Shown here in pieces: positions 23,001 to 43,852 of a stretch of 64,000 nucleotides of DNA. The DNA is from Scatophagus argus (taxonomy: Eukaryota > Chordata > Actinopteri > Scatophagidae), in the NCBI RefSeq assembly GCF_020382885.2, contig NC_058495.1:18768127-18832126 (forward strand), in the 5' to 3' direction. Position 1 is the stretch's first letter. Each line of letters begins with the position of its first letter. The notes under the pieces were generated by a model. The model saw only the letters and a list, made by a program, of their open reading frames with translations. It was not told the DNA's origin and did not search any database. Position numbers and translations under genes: made by a program.

Positions 23001-26000
23001 AAATATGACCATTTATATGGTACTTATATGGTACTACAAACACAGGAAGTTAGACAGAAATGAAAGCCTCTAATACAAGTCTGGTACCTTCTGCTGCTGA
23101 TGTCAATAAAGGCTCCAGTCACTACCTGAGGAAATACTGTAGTTTTACCAGACAGAGGTTTTGCATCCATCCCCTACCTTTGATGTGGGAGGTATCCTTC
23201 GTTTCTGTCCCTTGAGCTGTGGTCGTTGCTGCTGCGGTGTACTGCCACCCTGAGGGTCCAGCCCTGCACTGGGGGCAGGAAGTTTGACACCAGAAGCAGC
23301 CATCACCGGGCCTGCCTGGGCTGGCGTGCTGGTGTGCTGGGGAGCAGGCGAGGCTGAAGCGGGGGGCACTTGCTGTTGCGATGGAGGACTGGGTTGACGT
23401 GCCAGGGGCAAGGAAGGGCCCGTGTGCCTCTGAACCAGCTGGCTCAGCACAAGAGAAGGCTCTGGCTGCAGGCCAAACTCACCTGCAGACACAAAAAAAA
23501 GCAGGGGACGTGGATTTTTAAATAGGTATACATGAAAATCTTCATTAATACGTGTAACAAAAACAGCCATACTTTCATGCGCGGCTGCCCTATGACTGTC
23601 TCACTTGAATACTTACGACTGAACTGCGAGGACAGCGAGGTGGTGTTGGATTCTGAAGCCTTCATTTCCCAGCTAGATGAGGAGGGTGGAGGTACAGGTG
23701 CTCCCAGGCCTGGCAGTCGACCGATGGAGGCATTGCTTCCTTGGGTGCTGACAGGAGGAGCAGCCTGGGATGAGGGTAGAGGACCCAAGCCAGGACCCTT
23801 CAGCTGTTCTAGAATCTGAGCACCAGCACTGGGCTGAGTCCTTTTGGCCTGGCCCAAGTCCCCAAAACCAGCTCCCAGAACTGACGACTAGCAAAGGCAG
23901 GATGAGAGAGTGTCATCATCATTATTTGTTTACGTGTGATAGATGAAGGAATGTGTATAAAAGAAGGGTGCACAGTATAAAAAGCAACAGTTTTTCTTTT
24001 TTTTACCAGAGCAGCATGAGCGTAGCTTGTGCTGCTGGTAGCGTTGCGGCTTGGTGCCGGCTGTTGTTGCTGCTGCTGTGGTGGCTGGTGGTGGTGGGAG
24101 TTGGTGAAGACCAGACTCTGAGAGGAAGAAGAGGAAGGTGGTTCTCTTCCTCCACCCACAGGCTTCTGCAGCAGAGAGGCGAGGTCCAGACTACCACAGA
24201 AACACACGATAAAGACATTTGGAAAATACTTGCAGGACACCAAATCAAAAGTTGACAATGTATGTGTGTTATAGATTCATTTATTGAAATTAATTTTCTC
24301 TGTAATAAGAGACTGGGGCAAACAAATCAAATTAAATTTGAGCCAGTTCCTCACCTTTGCCCAGGTGCAATGTGATTCTCAGCAGCAGGTGCACATGAGG
24401 AGGTGAACACTTTAGTCTCTGAGAGCTGCAGGAACACATAGAACCACAAAAGATAGAAGGGTTAACAAAACTTTGTCCTGTGTGCTTGATGCTGTAATGT
24501 GCTATCGTTTGTGTAAACTCACACTAACATCCTCACTCCAGTCCTCAGCTACCCAGTCTTCCAAGGTATTCCTCCAGGCAACTAGGAGACAACCAATAAT
24601 GAGTCAGAGTTCAAATACAGGTGAGGATGAGCAGATTAACGAGGTGCAGGATGCCTGCAGTTTATGGACATTTTCCTAAAATACACAAAGCTACATAATA
24701 CTGTCTGCACAAAAAACTGCCTTTACAGGCTAAGAGTGACATATGTTCTCTGAGAGAGCTTACCTGTCCCATCTGAGCTGTTATTGGCCACTGTGTCCCA
24801 CACTTCAGTTTGTGTGGTCCCTGTCCCAGCCTCTGAGGTATAGTCTGCAGGATTGAAGGTCCTAGGAAAGTCAAAACGAGGTAAAGTTACACAGAAAATA
24901 AAATAAAAGGGGCAGGGAATGGTTGACTGCATGAAATCAGATTTAATTATTTTCCTAATAAACAGCATCTGGAGTATTACTGTTTATTACAAATATGATT
25001 CCTATTAGAAGAGGGATGACTTCTTGCTTTCTCGGATTTAAGGTGGAATGTAGAGGCTTAGATGGGTTATGTCGGTTAATTTGTTCTGATTATATTTCAT
25101 TCTGATGACTGATAACTAAAGACTAATCTTTAAAGAGCAAACATAAGGCTTTGAAAACACTGCATGAAGTCAGTTGCAAGAAAAATGCACCACATACACT
25201 CATTCACAAACCAAAACCCAGCAAACAAAGTTAAAAATGTATTTTTCTGGCCTAACAGAACGCTTTGGTACTAATCAATTTACATCTAAAAGAATGTAGA
25301 AACCTCCAGTGAATGTGTGTGTGTGTGTGTTGCCACATTACCCCATGCCCTGGGCTGAGAACCGGCTCCCTGCTGGTGCCCTGCCTCTGCCTCGACCTCC
25401 AGATCCTGCATAATATTCACACAGAAGTCAAGAATGTCCACTCAAGCCTTTGGCGTACTGTGAGCCTGGTAATGCGCATGTGCTCACCTCGGCCACCTCT
25501 GAGCCTCCGACCTCGATCTGAACCTCTGTCCACTGGTGTCATCTCCACACCATTCTCCTCCGGACGTGCTGGACGTGAAAAAAAAAACCAAAAAAACAAA
25601 ACACTTCATTAATAGCATGCTGTAATCAAACACGAAACACAGAGGCTACAGAAGAGACAAGACTCTGAACTAGATTTGAATTAATGGCAACATTAGACTC
25701 CATACCCTGTCGGCTGCGACTGGCCCCCTTGCCCTTGCGGTTGGCCGCTGCACGGCCCTTGCTAGCCTCCCTGTCTCCTTTCTTCTCCCTATTCTCCTTG
25801 TTTTCCTTGCTTTCTGACGGACCCTCCTTCACCAGGGGTTTCTTCTTCCCAACTGTCTCCCATGAGGCCTAAACACAGAGCAGGAATGATAGGACAGAGG
25901 AGAATTAAAAAAAAAAAAGAGAAACAATACAGAAAGAATATATTAAAACATGTAACAATGTACAACAAGGTGTGCATTAGTGGAGAACAAACTATATACT

Positions 26001-28783
26001 TAGTAGTAACTAAAAACACTTAAGCAGTAAAACCACCAACATGCTTCAGTGAGTAAAGTGAGTGCACTTTTAATTAAAAAATATTTCTTTGTCTCCATTT
26101 CAGTGATATTTTGCAAATGTATTATGTCAAAGTAGCATCTGGCATTCTGCAGCTGACATTTGACTGTGCGTATTTTGTTCAAGAGGATACCAACCACTAC
26201 AGGAAAGACTTCTGGAAACAGCTACAAAAAGCTGTAATGCCATGCTATGTTTTTGACCAACTTATGTGCAGAAGTGTGCACTATGCAGCTGTGTTACGTA
26301 AGAAAAACAAATACCAGAAGAGGCCTTGTAGTACGGTAGATATTCAGTATTAAATTACTCATATTAAAATTCAGGTGAAAAAAAATACTATAGTCCTTTT
26401 GTTTATCGCAGTTAAGATTTCAGGAGAAGCAGATGTAATCACAGGGTTGCAGTATGCACCAGAACAAGAGACTTCCATGTAAAGGGGAAAACCAGGTATT
26501 TGCTATTTTTGGATTTCCCTGAAACAAAACAATGGTATGGGTAGCCGTCTGACTGGCTGCCCTACCCGACAGCCTCTCCTTGTCATCCACGGAGGATGGC
26601 ATTCTTCACAAACGTTGGGACACGCACTCTGACTCGCAACATACAGGCAGAACAACATCCAAGTGTTTGCCAGACATCTGGTACAATGTCTGACTTTTCT
26701 CACTGAGCAGAAGACAACAGGCTAAAAATTCCAGGTGACAGAACACACGAGAGACCAATGTCACAGAGTTTTACCAAGTGCCACCTGTCTTTGTTTATTT
26801 GCAGAATATATTTTCAACAGCTTATACACAACAACTTTGTGTTTTTCACAACATTTGTTCATGTTGGGCATGTTACATAACTTACATAACTAACCTAATA
26901 GTGGTGTGCCACGAGGCTTTGTTTCCCTCAACTCGGGAAAAGAGCAATATAAGAAAACTCCCCTCTTTGTTGCTGTTACACATGCACTTGCAGCTTGACT
27001 GGTTGTCTAGACAGGGCATGTGTCAGCTGTGGTTTTCACTCGTACGTTTCATGTATCTGACAGAACAAATCGGATTCTGTTTTAATCAAAACAGCTGTCT
27101 TCTCAGGCTGAGCAACGGCTTGAATTTTGCTTTACATGTGTGTAAAAATGAAACTACAGTAACTGCGATCTGGGCAACAGCTCATGTCTGAATACCTCCT
27201 GCAAGGAGATTCTGGAGGTTGCACATAGCCACCAACAACCAATACCAACCAGCAAAATACAGAGAAAATACAGATAGGGCAGGGTCTCTGCAGACAGACA
27301 CCATCACACGTTTCTAGGGGTTCTTAAGTGATGATTTAAAGGAGTTTATAAATTGTTGCTTCTGGAAAGTCCTGCATAGTATACCTTTAAAGAAATTAAA
27401 GGTATACTAAAAACAAAATCAGAAACATCATAAAACACACATACAACCCAGCATCTGTTTTTGTGATTACATCTGTGCTTTTCTTACTGTGACAGATTAA
27501 AATGTCTGCTGTGAAAAAAGGTCTGTTAGATTCACAGCAGCACATGTGCAATTTAGAATGAATGAATGAATGCATGAATGACAATTCTCACTGATTTTCA
27601 CAGTTCAAAGTGTTATTTTTGCCCCATGCTCGCAAATTATCCAAATTTGAATTCTCAGTAAATACAGTTATTGGACAGGGCTGTTGCATATTCTGTCTTC
27701 CAAACAAAAGAAATGTATTCGCACTGTATGAGACAGCACATCCATATAGTTGAAAAAAGCCCATAGCTTAAGTTTAAGAGGCGACTGAAAGAGACATTTA
27801 CCATGTCCGAGGTGCTCTCCAGGAGGAAATTGATGGCTCTGCTAACATCCTCGTTGCAGTCGTGGAGCGCTACCATGCACTCATCCTGGTTCTTCCCAGT
27901 CACCTCCATCAGCTGTGGATACAAACAAACACACATCATATTACAAAATGCCCAGTAGTCAATAAAGGTATAAGAATGACAGAATGCACAGTGTGGGTCA
28001 CGGCATCACAAACCGTCTCTCAATCCATCAAATATGATTTTCATGGGTCCATGTACAGCAGTGAAGTTATCAAAGAATGTGACAGTCTTGTATTGTTAGC
28101 TAAATGCAAAGTCTTTCTCACCTGATTAACTTTGTCCTCAAAGTCAGCATCATTCTTGTCATAGATCATCTGGGCAAGCCGGATCTGCTCAGCAGTAGCC
28201 TGCAACACAGAGAATAGGTAAATTTTTGCGTTGCATGGTTGAAGAAATACCTGCAGACAGGTGCAGGACTTTCACATATAAACAAACATCTGCTGCATTT
28301 AAGATATTTAAGATCTTCCCAAATGAGTTCACACAATGTTGATTAATCACTGCAGATAAAATCTTTTTTTTTTCCACAGTAGACTGAAGTTGTGTGGCAA
28401 CTTTCCTACAACTGTAGTGCCATTGTGCTATTTGTTACATCAAATACAGGCTCTGCATTACTGCTATTTAAACAAATTTACACATAAGTGTTTCAACAGT
28501 CTTTGTATAATTACTCTCACTGAAGTTCCAACTTGAGGTTGTAGTTTGTAGTGATGGTGATCTATCTGATGACATGTTGTGAGGTTTATGATGTTTTGTG
28601 CACAGCTGTGTTTTCTCTCAAAATTTCTGTGACTCAGAACAGTGTGTTTTTGTTGTGTCTTTTGTTCAGGTGGTGCTGGTGGCTCACCTGTATCTGTTTT
28701 TGTGGCTGTGATGTGTGAGTGGTAGCAGGCAACGGCTTTTCCCGAGGGCCCCGGGCCTTGTCGCTGCCCAGAGAGCTCATCAT
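17074..28783 (-). CDS. ubap2: Ubiquitin-associated protein 2
   Basis: Twenty-three coding exons, high to low: 28783-28688, 28199-28122, 27912-27802, 25868-25706, 25568-25488, 25405-25342, 24861-24764, 24581-24523, 24425-24355, 24190-24007, 23887-23617, 23482-23178, 22321-22095, 21615-21330, 20799-20760, 20627-20453, 20097-20046, 19483-19168, 18997-18906, 18672-18622, 18486-18405, 18317-17901, 17809-17705, 17608-17541, 17442-17251, 17169-17074. Adjacent phases agree; total 3780 nt, 1259 residues (human about 1119). Order: UBA domain (LMEVTGKNQDECMVALHDC, about 59-95), basic KENREKK and RGG-type stretch, ETKVFTSS, DUF3697 core VEMPGSADVPGLNLQFGAL, long Ser/Thr/Gln-rich tail ending SSYGSSPYWAN. 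The start MMSSLGSD and the PYWAN end match UBAP2 rather than UBAP2L. The family acts in stress granules/G3BP binding and in ubiquitin-dependent turnover. One acceptor (18498 or 18486) allows a 12-nt in-frame alternative. (Exon list counts 26 segments.). Confidence 0.95.
22451..22470. repeat. Poly-T run in UBAP2 intron
   Basis: A run of about 20 T next to the start of the family A repeat at 22479; on the UBAP2 sense strand it is poly-A. Confidence 0.85.
22479..22862. repeat. Longest copy of dispersed teleost repeat family A (about 0.38 kb)
   Basis: Begins TAGGGCTGCACCTAATGATT and ends GATCAACTAATCTGTTGCCT plus GAAGCTG. It has no coding capacity. The start 'tagggctgcaac' and the end rich in ATCGATTAATC-type sequence are features of a very common interspersed repeat of percomorph fish. 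Related copies lie at 11365-11580, 41455-41760 and 61430-61735. Class (MITE or SINE-like) not determined. Confidence 0.75.
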
Positions 28784-30760
28784 ATACAGTATATACAAAA
28801 CTCTGTATGTACAAAATAGAAAAATCTGTAAAGGAAACAATACACATGGAAGGATGAGTGACATCAACCAGCAGTTCTTAAACCCACAGATTATGTCTGA
28901 AATACACACACACATTTCATTTACATTGTTGTTATGTTAGAGCCTAAATACTTTCTCTTCTGTGAGTACAGAGGGAGTAAGAGTTTAATACCAGAAATAT
29001 GTGCTGTAAGCACAGCTAAGCCTTATTGCACAATCATGAATACTGGCCTTATGAAGACTGTAAGACACACACTTGGCCCAGTGACAGAACAGCTTTGCTA
29101 AAAATCTAGGTCAAGGAGGGAGAGCAAACCAGTGTCCTCTAACAAACACCACAAACCACAGAGTGTGAAGCAGAACCAACACTGCACATCCTGACCTCAC
29201 ATTCCCTCTGACTCCTGGATAGTTTATATCAAATATGATTATATGTATAAACACACACCAAGACTAATCACTAAACTAAAGCAGTGAAATACTGAATTCT
29301 TCTCTGTACCTATTTGACGACCAAGTCCTGTACAATTTAAACACTATGGGCAAACTGGGTGCAATGTGACATTAACAAAAAAATAACAATTTTCAGTAGC
29401 AATACAAAAAACATAAAACAACCATATACAGGGCTTTCTCCCCCTGCAAAATAAAGGAGGAGAAAGCTGGCTGCTAAACACACTGTAATAGAAAATACCT
29501 TGTAATGCTACTCAAATTGACCATAGTGTTCATTACCAGAATAATAATTAATAATCTCCCAATTGACCCATTTGTTTTATGTCAGAGAACAATAGCAATC
29601 CAGTTCACAGCGCTTGAGTGACGTTGGCAAAGGCACTGCTGCTATTGGCTGCGGTACGGAACAAAGCTGATAGAAAAAAGACGAACTGATTCTAAACGCA
29701 AAATGTAAAAATCTGTTTTTATATCTTAACTAAGAAACGCAAGGCGGTGTCTGCAATTTGTATTCCATATTTGAAATATAAACATATCAGCGCAAGTATC
29801 GACAGTGTTATACACCACCACCACCGACAACAACAACAACAGAGCAATCGTTCAGTAACAGCACATCTAGACTGAACATCAAATTCATTTTGGCATACAG
29901 AATTGCCAAATCAGGGTCTACATGACTGAGGTTGAGTGACAATCAGCCACAATTTCTCCCTAGTAATAAAGCAAGCAGAGTGTTGTTTTGGACCAAGGCT
30001 AGCGTTAGCCCGGTGCTGTTGGGTTACTTATTTCTGGAGTCCCCAAATGGGACCATTAGGTAACAGTTAAGGTAACGGTTGACATTACGCGTCTATTTAG
30101 CAAAAACAAACCAGATACTCGTATAGTCGTTTCTGACTCATCACTAACTTAAGCGAATTGGTGCTGTTGGTACTAAGGTCCCTTTGTCCTCCCTAGCATG
30201 AACTCAAGTTAGCTACTAACATGCTAATGCTGACACTACACCGTCGATACTGAACAAACGATGCAGTGGGGACGAAGCTAGCTAACGATGCTATCAAACG
30301 TTAAATCTGATCTAAGTTGATACCCGACGGCTATATAACCGGCCTGCTAAAGTCTTTTGTGTATTTATAGATCCACACGGTTATCTTACGATAATGATTA
30401 CACGAGACTTAATCTCCACACGTAGACAACAGGCTAGCCAGCTAACAAAACATAGCTGTATTAAATCTAAAGTAAAAGGCCTGGCAGCGGGGCACAATCC
30501 CATCCCGACATTTCTCGCCGGGGAACAAGACAACAGAAAAATTGCGAAAGACATCCCTCGCAACCCCGTGTAAGCAAAACAATGAAGGCAGCAACCAACT
30601 ATATCGGCGAAAACGCGCTTAACTGTATGGTTTAAAGGCGCTGAAAGAGAAAAAGTGAACTTGGAAAACATAAGAATATTAGTGTTTTTGTTACCTGCTA
30701 ACACGCTTCACTCGGCCAGCAGCAGAAACGGTGGTCACGTGACGTGCGATGCCGCGGTAG
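28784..30760 (-). other. ubap2: UBAP2 5' region: non-coding exon 1 and intron 1
   Basis: Minus-strand exon 1 ends at 30695 with a GTAACA donor; it starts near 30760 by promoter context. The acceptor before the coding start is probably TTTCCTTTACAG around 28830. The intron between is AT-rich and without supported genes. Confidence 0.6.
30734..30743. promoter_or_regulatory. GTCACGTGAC palindrome in the UBAP2 promoter
   Basis: A perfect 10-bp palindrome, identical to the CLEAR element bound by TFEB-type factors and also an ideal USF E-box. It lies at the predicted first exon of UBAP2, in a locally GC-rich block. Regulation by TFEB or USF is inferred. Confidence 0.55.
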
Positions 30761-31100
30761 ATGCTCCGCTCTCCTCTCCGGGTCACAACTAATTCCTTAA
30801 CCTTCAATGCTCACTGTCAAATTAAAACTAGGACTGAGGCTGGATTTTTATGTCTGATTACTCCTTGTGTCTATGCTGTGCTTATTGTGGGTTCACATAG
30901 TGTAATAATTTCTACATTACATATGATTACACACGAAGCAGACTGGTCTACCATTGACCCTTTTCTGTCCTGAAAGCTACTTTATGGCTGGATGGCACTA
31001 ATGACAACATCTAAGTTAACATGAACCCATTTTAATTCAAAACAAAACTGAAAAATAACGCCAAGCAGAACAAAAAAAGAAACGTTACATCAATATACAT

Positions 31101-31112
31101 TTTATTTTTATT
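31101..31112 (-). other. dcaf12: Poly(A) signals of DCAF12
   Basis: Two overlapping AATAAA motifs on the minus strand, about 1.84 kb after the stop codon, only about 340 bases upstream of the UBAP2 first exon. The two genes are therefore head-to-tail with a very short gap. Confidence 0.6.
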
Positions 31113-32943
31113 ATTTACTCTTTTTTTTTTTTAAAGATTTAATAGCTTGTTTTTTTTTCAGATGTCTATGTTACAATATCCTCAGATTCAGTCATTTGTA
31201 AAAACATTCATGAGGCATGTATAAAAAAAAACAGGGCATCACCATGTTGACAGATCAATCCACACACTTTCTCAGACATATACATAAAAATGTATGCAAT
31301 TGTCCTTATGTATTTTACACATACATATACACATTTATATATAAAATACACTTTAAAAGTGTTGGTTATTGTTCAATTTGTGTTCGTAATTGGGGTTTCT
31401 TCTCAATCTGTCATTATCATGAAAACTGTAGAAAAGGAAAACTGATTGCCTGTGGCAGTCTTTCACAGAAAGACTTGAGGAAGGCAAAAACATAACTGAA
31501 GCCTACCCTGCCTCTACCAAACAAGGAAACAAGGAGAATCTCTCAGTCCTTGGTACAAAAACTAAAGAGGAAAAAAGATTTTTTTTTTTTTTAACAACTG
31601 TGACTACAAATGCATGTGGCTGCAACATTGGATGCCACCGAACTGCTAGATGGTTGAGAAGATCAAAGTGAACTACTAGAGCTCTTCTTCCCAGTTCCTG
31701 TTGATGAGTCCCAGAATATTTGGGGATGGAGGGTTCAATCCACTAATTAAAGGCTCCTCTATCTATCCATCATCATATTTGATGATACTTTACTTAGCTT
31801 AGCAAAATCTTAAGGTAAATTCTGTAGTAACACTAGAATGGTTGGCAAATCAGGATTTGAACACCACAGAGGGACAAACCTGCTGAAAGCTTTCTGGTCA
31901 AAGAGAACAGGAACATAAGCAAAGGGCAAAAACCCACCCCAATATATTCTTCAAAAGAAGCAGGTAGAAATACCTGTGACCAACTGAATAAATGTGACAA
32001 AAAGGGAAAAATAAATACAAATAAAGTTAATTAGAATATTTGTGGGGGTACGCTTGTCAAATCACACAGAGTCAAAAAATAAAATACACATTTGTTGGGA
32101 ATAATTAATAGCAGAGCAACAACACTCATTTAGCAATCTTAATGTTTCTCCTTTACATCATCTCAGTGAGCACAGTATAAACACAAAGTCCCATTTTGAT
32201 TGGCTTCATCGTTTTACTTCCGAAAGGAGAAGAGAGAAGTTCTTTATGATTGTTGTGGGACAGGATGGGCTGTCCCAACCAGGAAATATTCTCTAACAAA
32301 CGTCAAACTGCACTCCGGTTCAGTCCTTCAGAAATGTATTGTCTCTTCATTCCTTCTTCCTCTCCCCCTCTGTTTTTATTGCCGACCATTTCATTGAGAG
32401 CATGAAAAGAAACTTCTGCGAGAACATTCCACAGGTGTTTCACAAAGACGCTTGTCGTTTGTCACAGAGGAAGCAGCAGTAAACACTATCTTTAGTACTA
32501 CAAAAACAAGCCGGCAAAAGACCATAGCCTAATCCCTGTGGATCGGATGTAAATATTTTAAATGATGAGGACATTTATTACTTTTGTCAAAACTCTGAGT
32601 TCCTTAGTGGCAGACTTAGCAGCTCTTGAGAAAATTACTAGTTAATAAGTTTGTACATTTTCATATAAAAAAACCAAGTAGTTGATGTGAAAAAAAAGGA
32701 GAGTGGATAGTGTAATGGTGGACACAAAGATACACAACAACAATATTCAAAGCTGTGACACAGTGGGGGCAAGATCATGCTCCTGAGTCCACGTGTGAGC
32801 AAAACAGAGTGACAATTTAATGAGCAAGAGGGATACCTAAAGACAGTGACGTCAACAGACCAAGAGGGAGAGGGATGGAGGGACTGGTTAAGTAAATATA
32901 TGGACGAGGATGTAGTGATAGAACGATGGAGGAGATGAAAAGG
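31113..32943 (-). other. dcaf12: DCAF12 3' UTR
   Basis: Long AT-rich non-coding stretch after the stop codon, with homopolymer runs and no supported ORF. Confidence 0.55.
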
Positions 32944-40722
<7,779 letters not shown>

Positions 40723-41089
40723 AATCTGATACACACAATTCCCTCACCCACATGGAGGGTAAAAGTGACGCTGGACACTGGATCATATAATGGCGATATG
40801 CTATTTTGTTCCTTGGCCCTCGCTAGCAGCGTCCGACGAGGAGGAAGGGCGATCACATACGGGAGAGGTTGGTTAGTCGCTGGCTAAAATGATCGCTTAA
40901 TAACTCTCGTAGGTTCGCAAATAGTATTAAACTCGGGCTGTCCAACCTCTTCAGTGTCGACACAGTCGCTAGCCACTGCCAGAGGGTTCACGCTCTTTTT
41001 TTTTGGTGCCAAGTCGCGTCAGCAGCGGCGAAAGCACTGAGCAGCGCGCAGCCGCACTCAAATTAAACATCAACAAAAACAAGGTCGTA

Positions 41090-41122
41090 CGTGAACGAGG
41101 GCGTCGTGCGTGCTCGTTCACG
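41090..41122. promoter_or_regulatory. Perfect inverted repeat upstream of DCAF12
   Basis: CGTGAACGAG (41090-41099) and CTCGTTCACG (41113-41122), exact reverse complements separated by 13 bases, in a CpG-rich block about 370 bases upstream of the DCAF12 start codon. It could bind a dimeric factor or form a hairpin. Confidence 0.6.
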
Positions 41123-41129
41123 CCGAGTA

Positions 41130-43846
41130 AGTCCATAGAGCAGACGATTCTGACGTCTCTTCCTGTTTAAAGAACAAATAACTTTTCAGTAACAAATTTG
41201 TAATAAAAATATTTGCAATTATGTTTAATATACACAAATATAAATTCTACAATAGCAAGCCTTAAACGTATTAATAGAATTCAATCAAATCATAAGCTAT
41301 CAAAAGTTTGTGCTCTTAATGTTTTTGTGATGATTTACAAAAATTATAAAAATATTAATATATTGATATTATTTTATCGACTGTTTATTGGTGTTATTTA
41401 CGTCACATCCCCTGGTAAGTTTATTGTGGCTGCCACTAACAATTATTTTCAATATTGACTGAATTATCCATTTTCCCACAATTAATCAATAATTCTACAT
41501 AAAAAATTTGAGCAAAATACACATCACTTTCCCAGAGCTCAGAGTGACATCTTCAAAATGCTTCTTTTATCAAACCCACAAAACCCAAAGACTCTTCACT
41601 TACTATCATAATCCACAAAGAAAAGCAGGAAATCCTGATATTTAAGAAGCAGAAAAGAGTAAACATTTGACATTTTTGTTTTAAAAATGATTTAAACAAC
41701 TAACTGATTACCAAAAACTAATTTTCTTTCAATTAACAAATCAACTAATCAAGGCAGATCTTATATTTTTAATTGTTACTGTGAACATTAAGGACTTCTA
41801 GTCAACACCTGGACAATGTCAGGCTAATGAGAAGAAATCATACATCTTAATATTTTAAAGTATTCAGCGCTGGCTTACTGGATGTTTCTGAAGATGGCCA
41901 TTATCTGCATAAGCGCAAAGACATGGTTGACATGGAAATCTAAAATCACAGATGATTGGGCACTATGTCTGAGCTTAACTCAGGTCCATAAACAGACATT
42001 ATTCACAGCATTGTAATTTTCTATTTAACCCTGAAGAGCTCAGGCAGACTAAATATGGCCTCTATTCTCATGAATAATCGCCTTTTTTTCTTGTTGACTA
42101 GGCCACACAGTTGGATGTTTCCAGTTGTCACTGACAATACCTGGACAAACAATCATCTGTATTGTTGCCATCTTTTTAAATGAACAGAGAATAAAAATGC
42201 ATTTGCTGTTGGAGAAAACAAGAAGCAGCAGAGTTGTACTTTCTCACCAGCATCGTTCAACAGTCTCGCCACTGAAAAGATGTGCACATTTAATTGTGTG
42301 AATTTACCAGATCATTCAAGAAGAAACTGAACATTTCGCAAATCACATTTAAAGAGCGTGGAAAAGAACACTTATCTCATCCATATAAACCCTTTGATGC
42401 GATACCCTAAATAATGAGAGCCTAGTTACGCTTCATGCCCACATAGCTAGACCGCTTTATAAAAAATGGGAGGAGGCATTGATGGAGGAGGCCCAAAACC
42501 CGCAATACTGTATTCACTTCAACTTGTGAGACCGTCATAGGTGTGGACATTAACTTGCTTTATGTGTGACTAAGGAAACCACACTTGATGCAAGTTCTGT
42601 AAGGCAACAATAACACTTAAGTGTATGTCTGTAAATTAAGTGCACCATTCTTCATCACACTAAACCAAGAAGGAAGGCAACTGAAACAGAACTGAGTGAA
42701 AGTACTTATTTGTTGATCACATTTATAAAATAGCAGACAAAACACTGACTTAAATAAGTGTAAGAGGTCATTCAAACATTACACCTTGTTTGTGTCTTGT
42801 TATATGCCTGCACCAGGAACTGTCCTAACCAAAGAACAGCAAAAAATGGATAGATGGACGAATTCGTGGTGTTGTGTGTCCTCTTCAGAAGGAGGTTTGT
42901 TTACTGTAAGCAAGTACTCACTCTCCTGGTTTGAGTGGAAATTCTGCAGACACTCGGTTGTGGATATTTTCTATTGAACAAGTAAAATTGTGTTTCTAGT
43001 GGCCATAAGCCGGGAAAAATATATTTGTCAAAACCAGAGTTGTTCTTTAACAGACTGGTGGTTAGAAAGTTTCTTTTGCAAATGTGGAATACAGGATAAT
43101 GTACTGGACCTGCCCCAAGCGAAGTGCCACTTCTCCCAGTCACATTTTGCTACCTTTAAAGCCCTTAATCTGTTACCATGCTTCTCACAATGCCCCACCA
43201 GTACCAAAGAGCTCAAGATTGTGTTTATCTCCATCATCTATACCCTTAGTGCTCCTGAGCAGACATGCTTTTTAAACATATGTAGCATGGAACTCAGGAG
43301 GTCCATTAGCACTAACTATAAAAATAAAGGATCCAGAAGGCTTTGTGTTCAACAATTACAGCCAAATAAGCACACTGAAAAATGCTTTTGACATGGTGTC
43401 TTTTTCTTTTTCAAACTTTCCATATAAGACTGTTGGGATGCCATCAAACCTAAAATCAAGATGTAAAGTAATTTCATACTCCCAAAAAAAAAAAAGCAAA
43501 CAAGTCAACAAACCAAGATCATGTTTGATTAGATTTTGTGATATGAAATATCCAATAACAGAGAATAAATGACAGACATCACTGTAATCAAACCTTTACA
43601 ACCCAATTTCCAGCAAGGCTTGAAGATCTTTCCTCAACTCCCAACAATTACTTGAGGCTCAAAGTGCCAGTCAACAGTTAAATTAAAGGAAATGTCTCTA
43701 TTGCACTGTGATGCGGCTGCAAAAACAACCCTCACTTACTTGTTTTTCAATCTCTCACTCTTTTCCAGTCTGCATAAAGAAAGCCCATGACAGTTAAAAG
43801 CATTGCTTTTGTGAGTTAACATATTTTACATTATCATATCAAACTC
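41130..43846. other. Intergenic DNA between DCAF12 and UBAP1
   Basis: No supported gene. Holds one copy of repeat family A (about 41455-41760), recognisable by AAACCCAAAGACTCTTCACT and ACTAACTGATTACCAAAAAC. Confidence 0.6.
41455..41760. repeat. Copy of dispersed repeat family A
   Basis: Blocks CCCAGAGCTCAGAGTGACAT, AAACCCAAAGACTCTTCACT, GAAAAGCAGGAAATCC and GACATTTTTGTTTTAAAAAT match the order in the copies at 22479 and 61430. Confidence 0.75.
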
Positions 43847-43852
43847 TTTATT
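43847..43852 (-). other. ubap1: Candidate poly(A) signal of UBAP1
   Basis: AATAAA on the minus strand about 1.03 kb after the UBAP1 stop codon. Confidence 0.45.
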
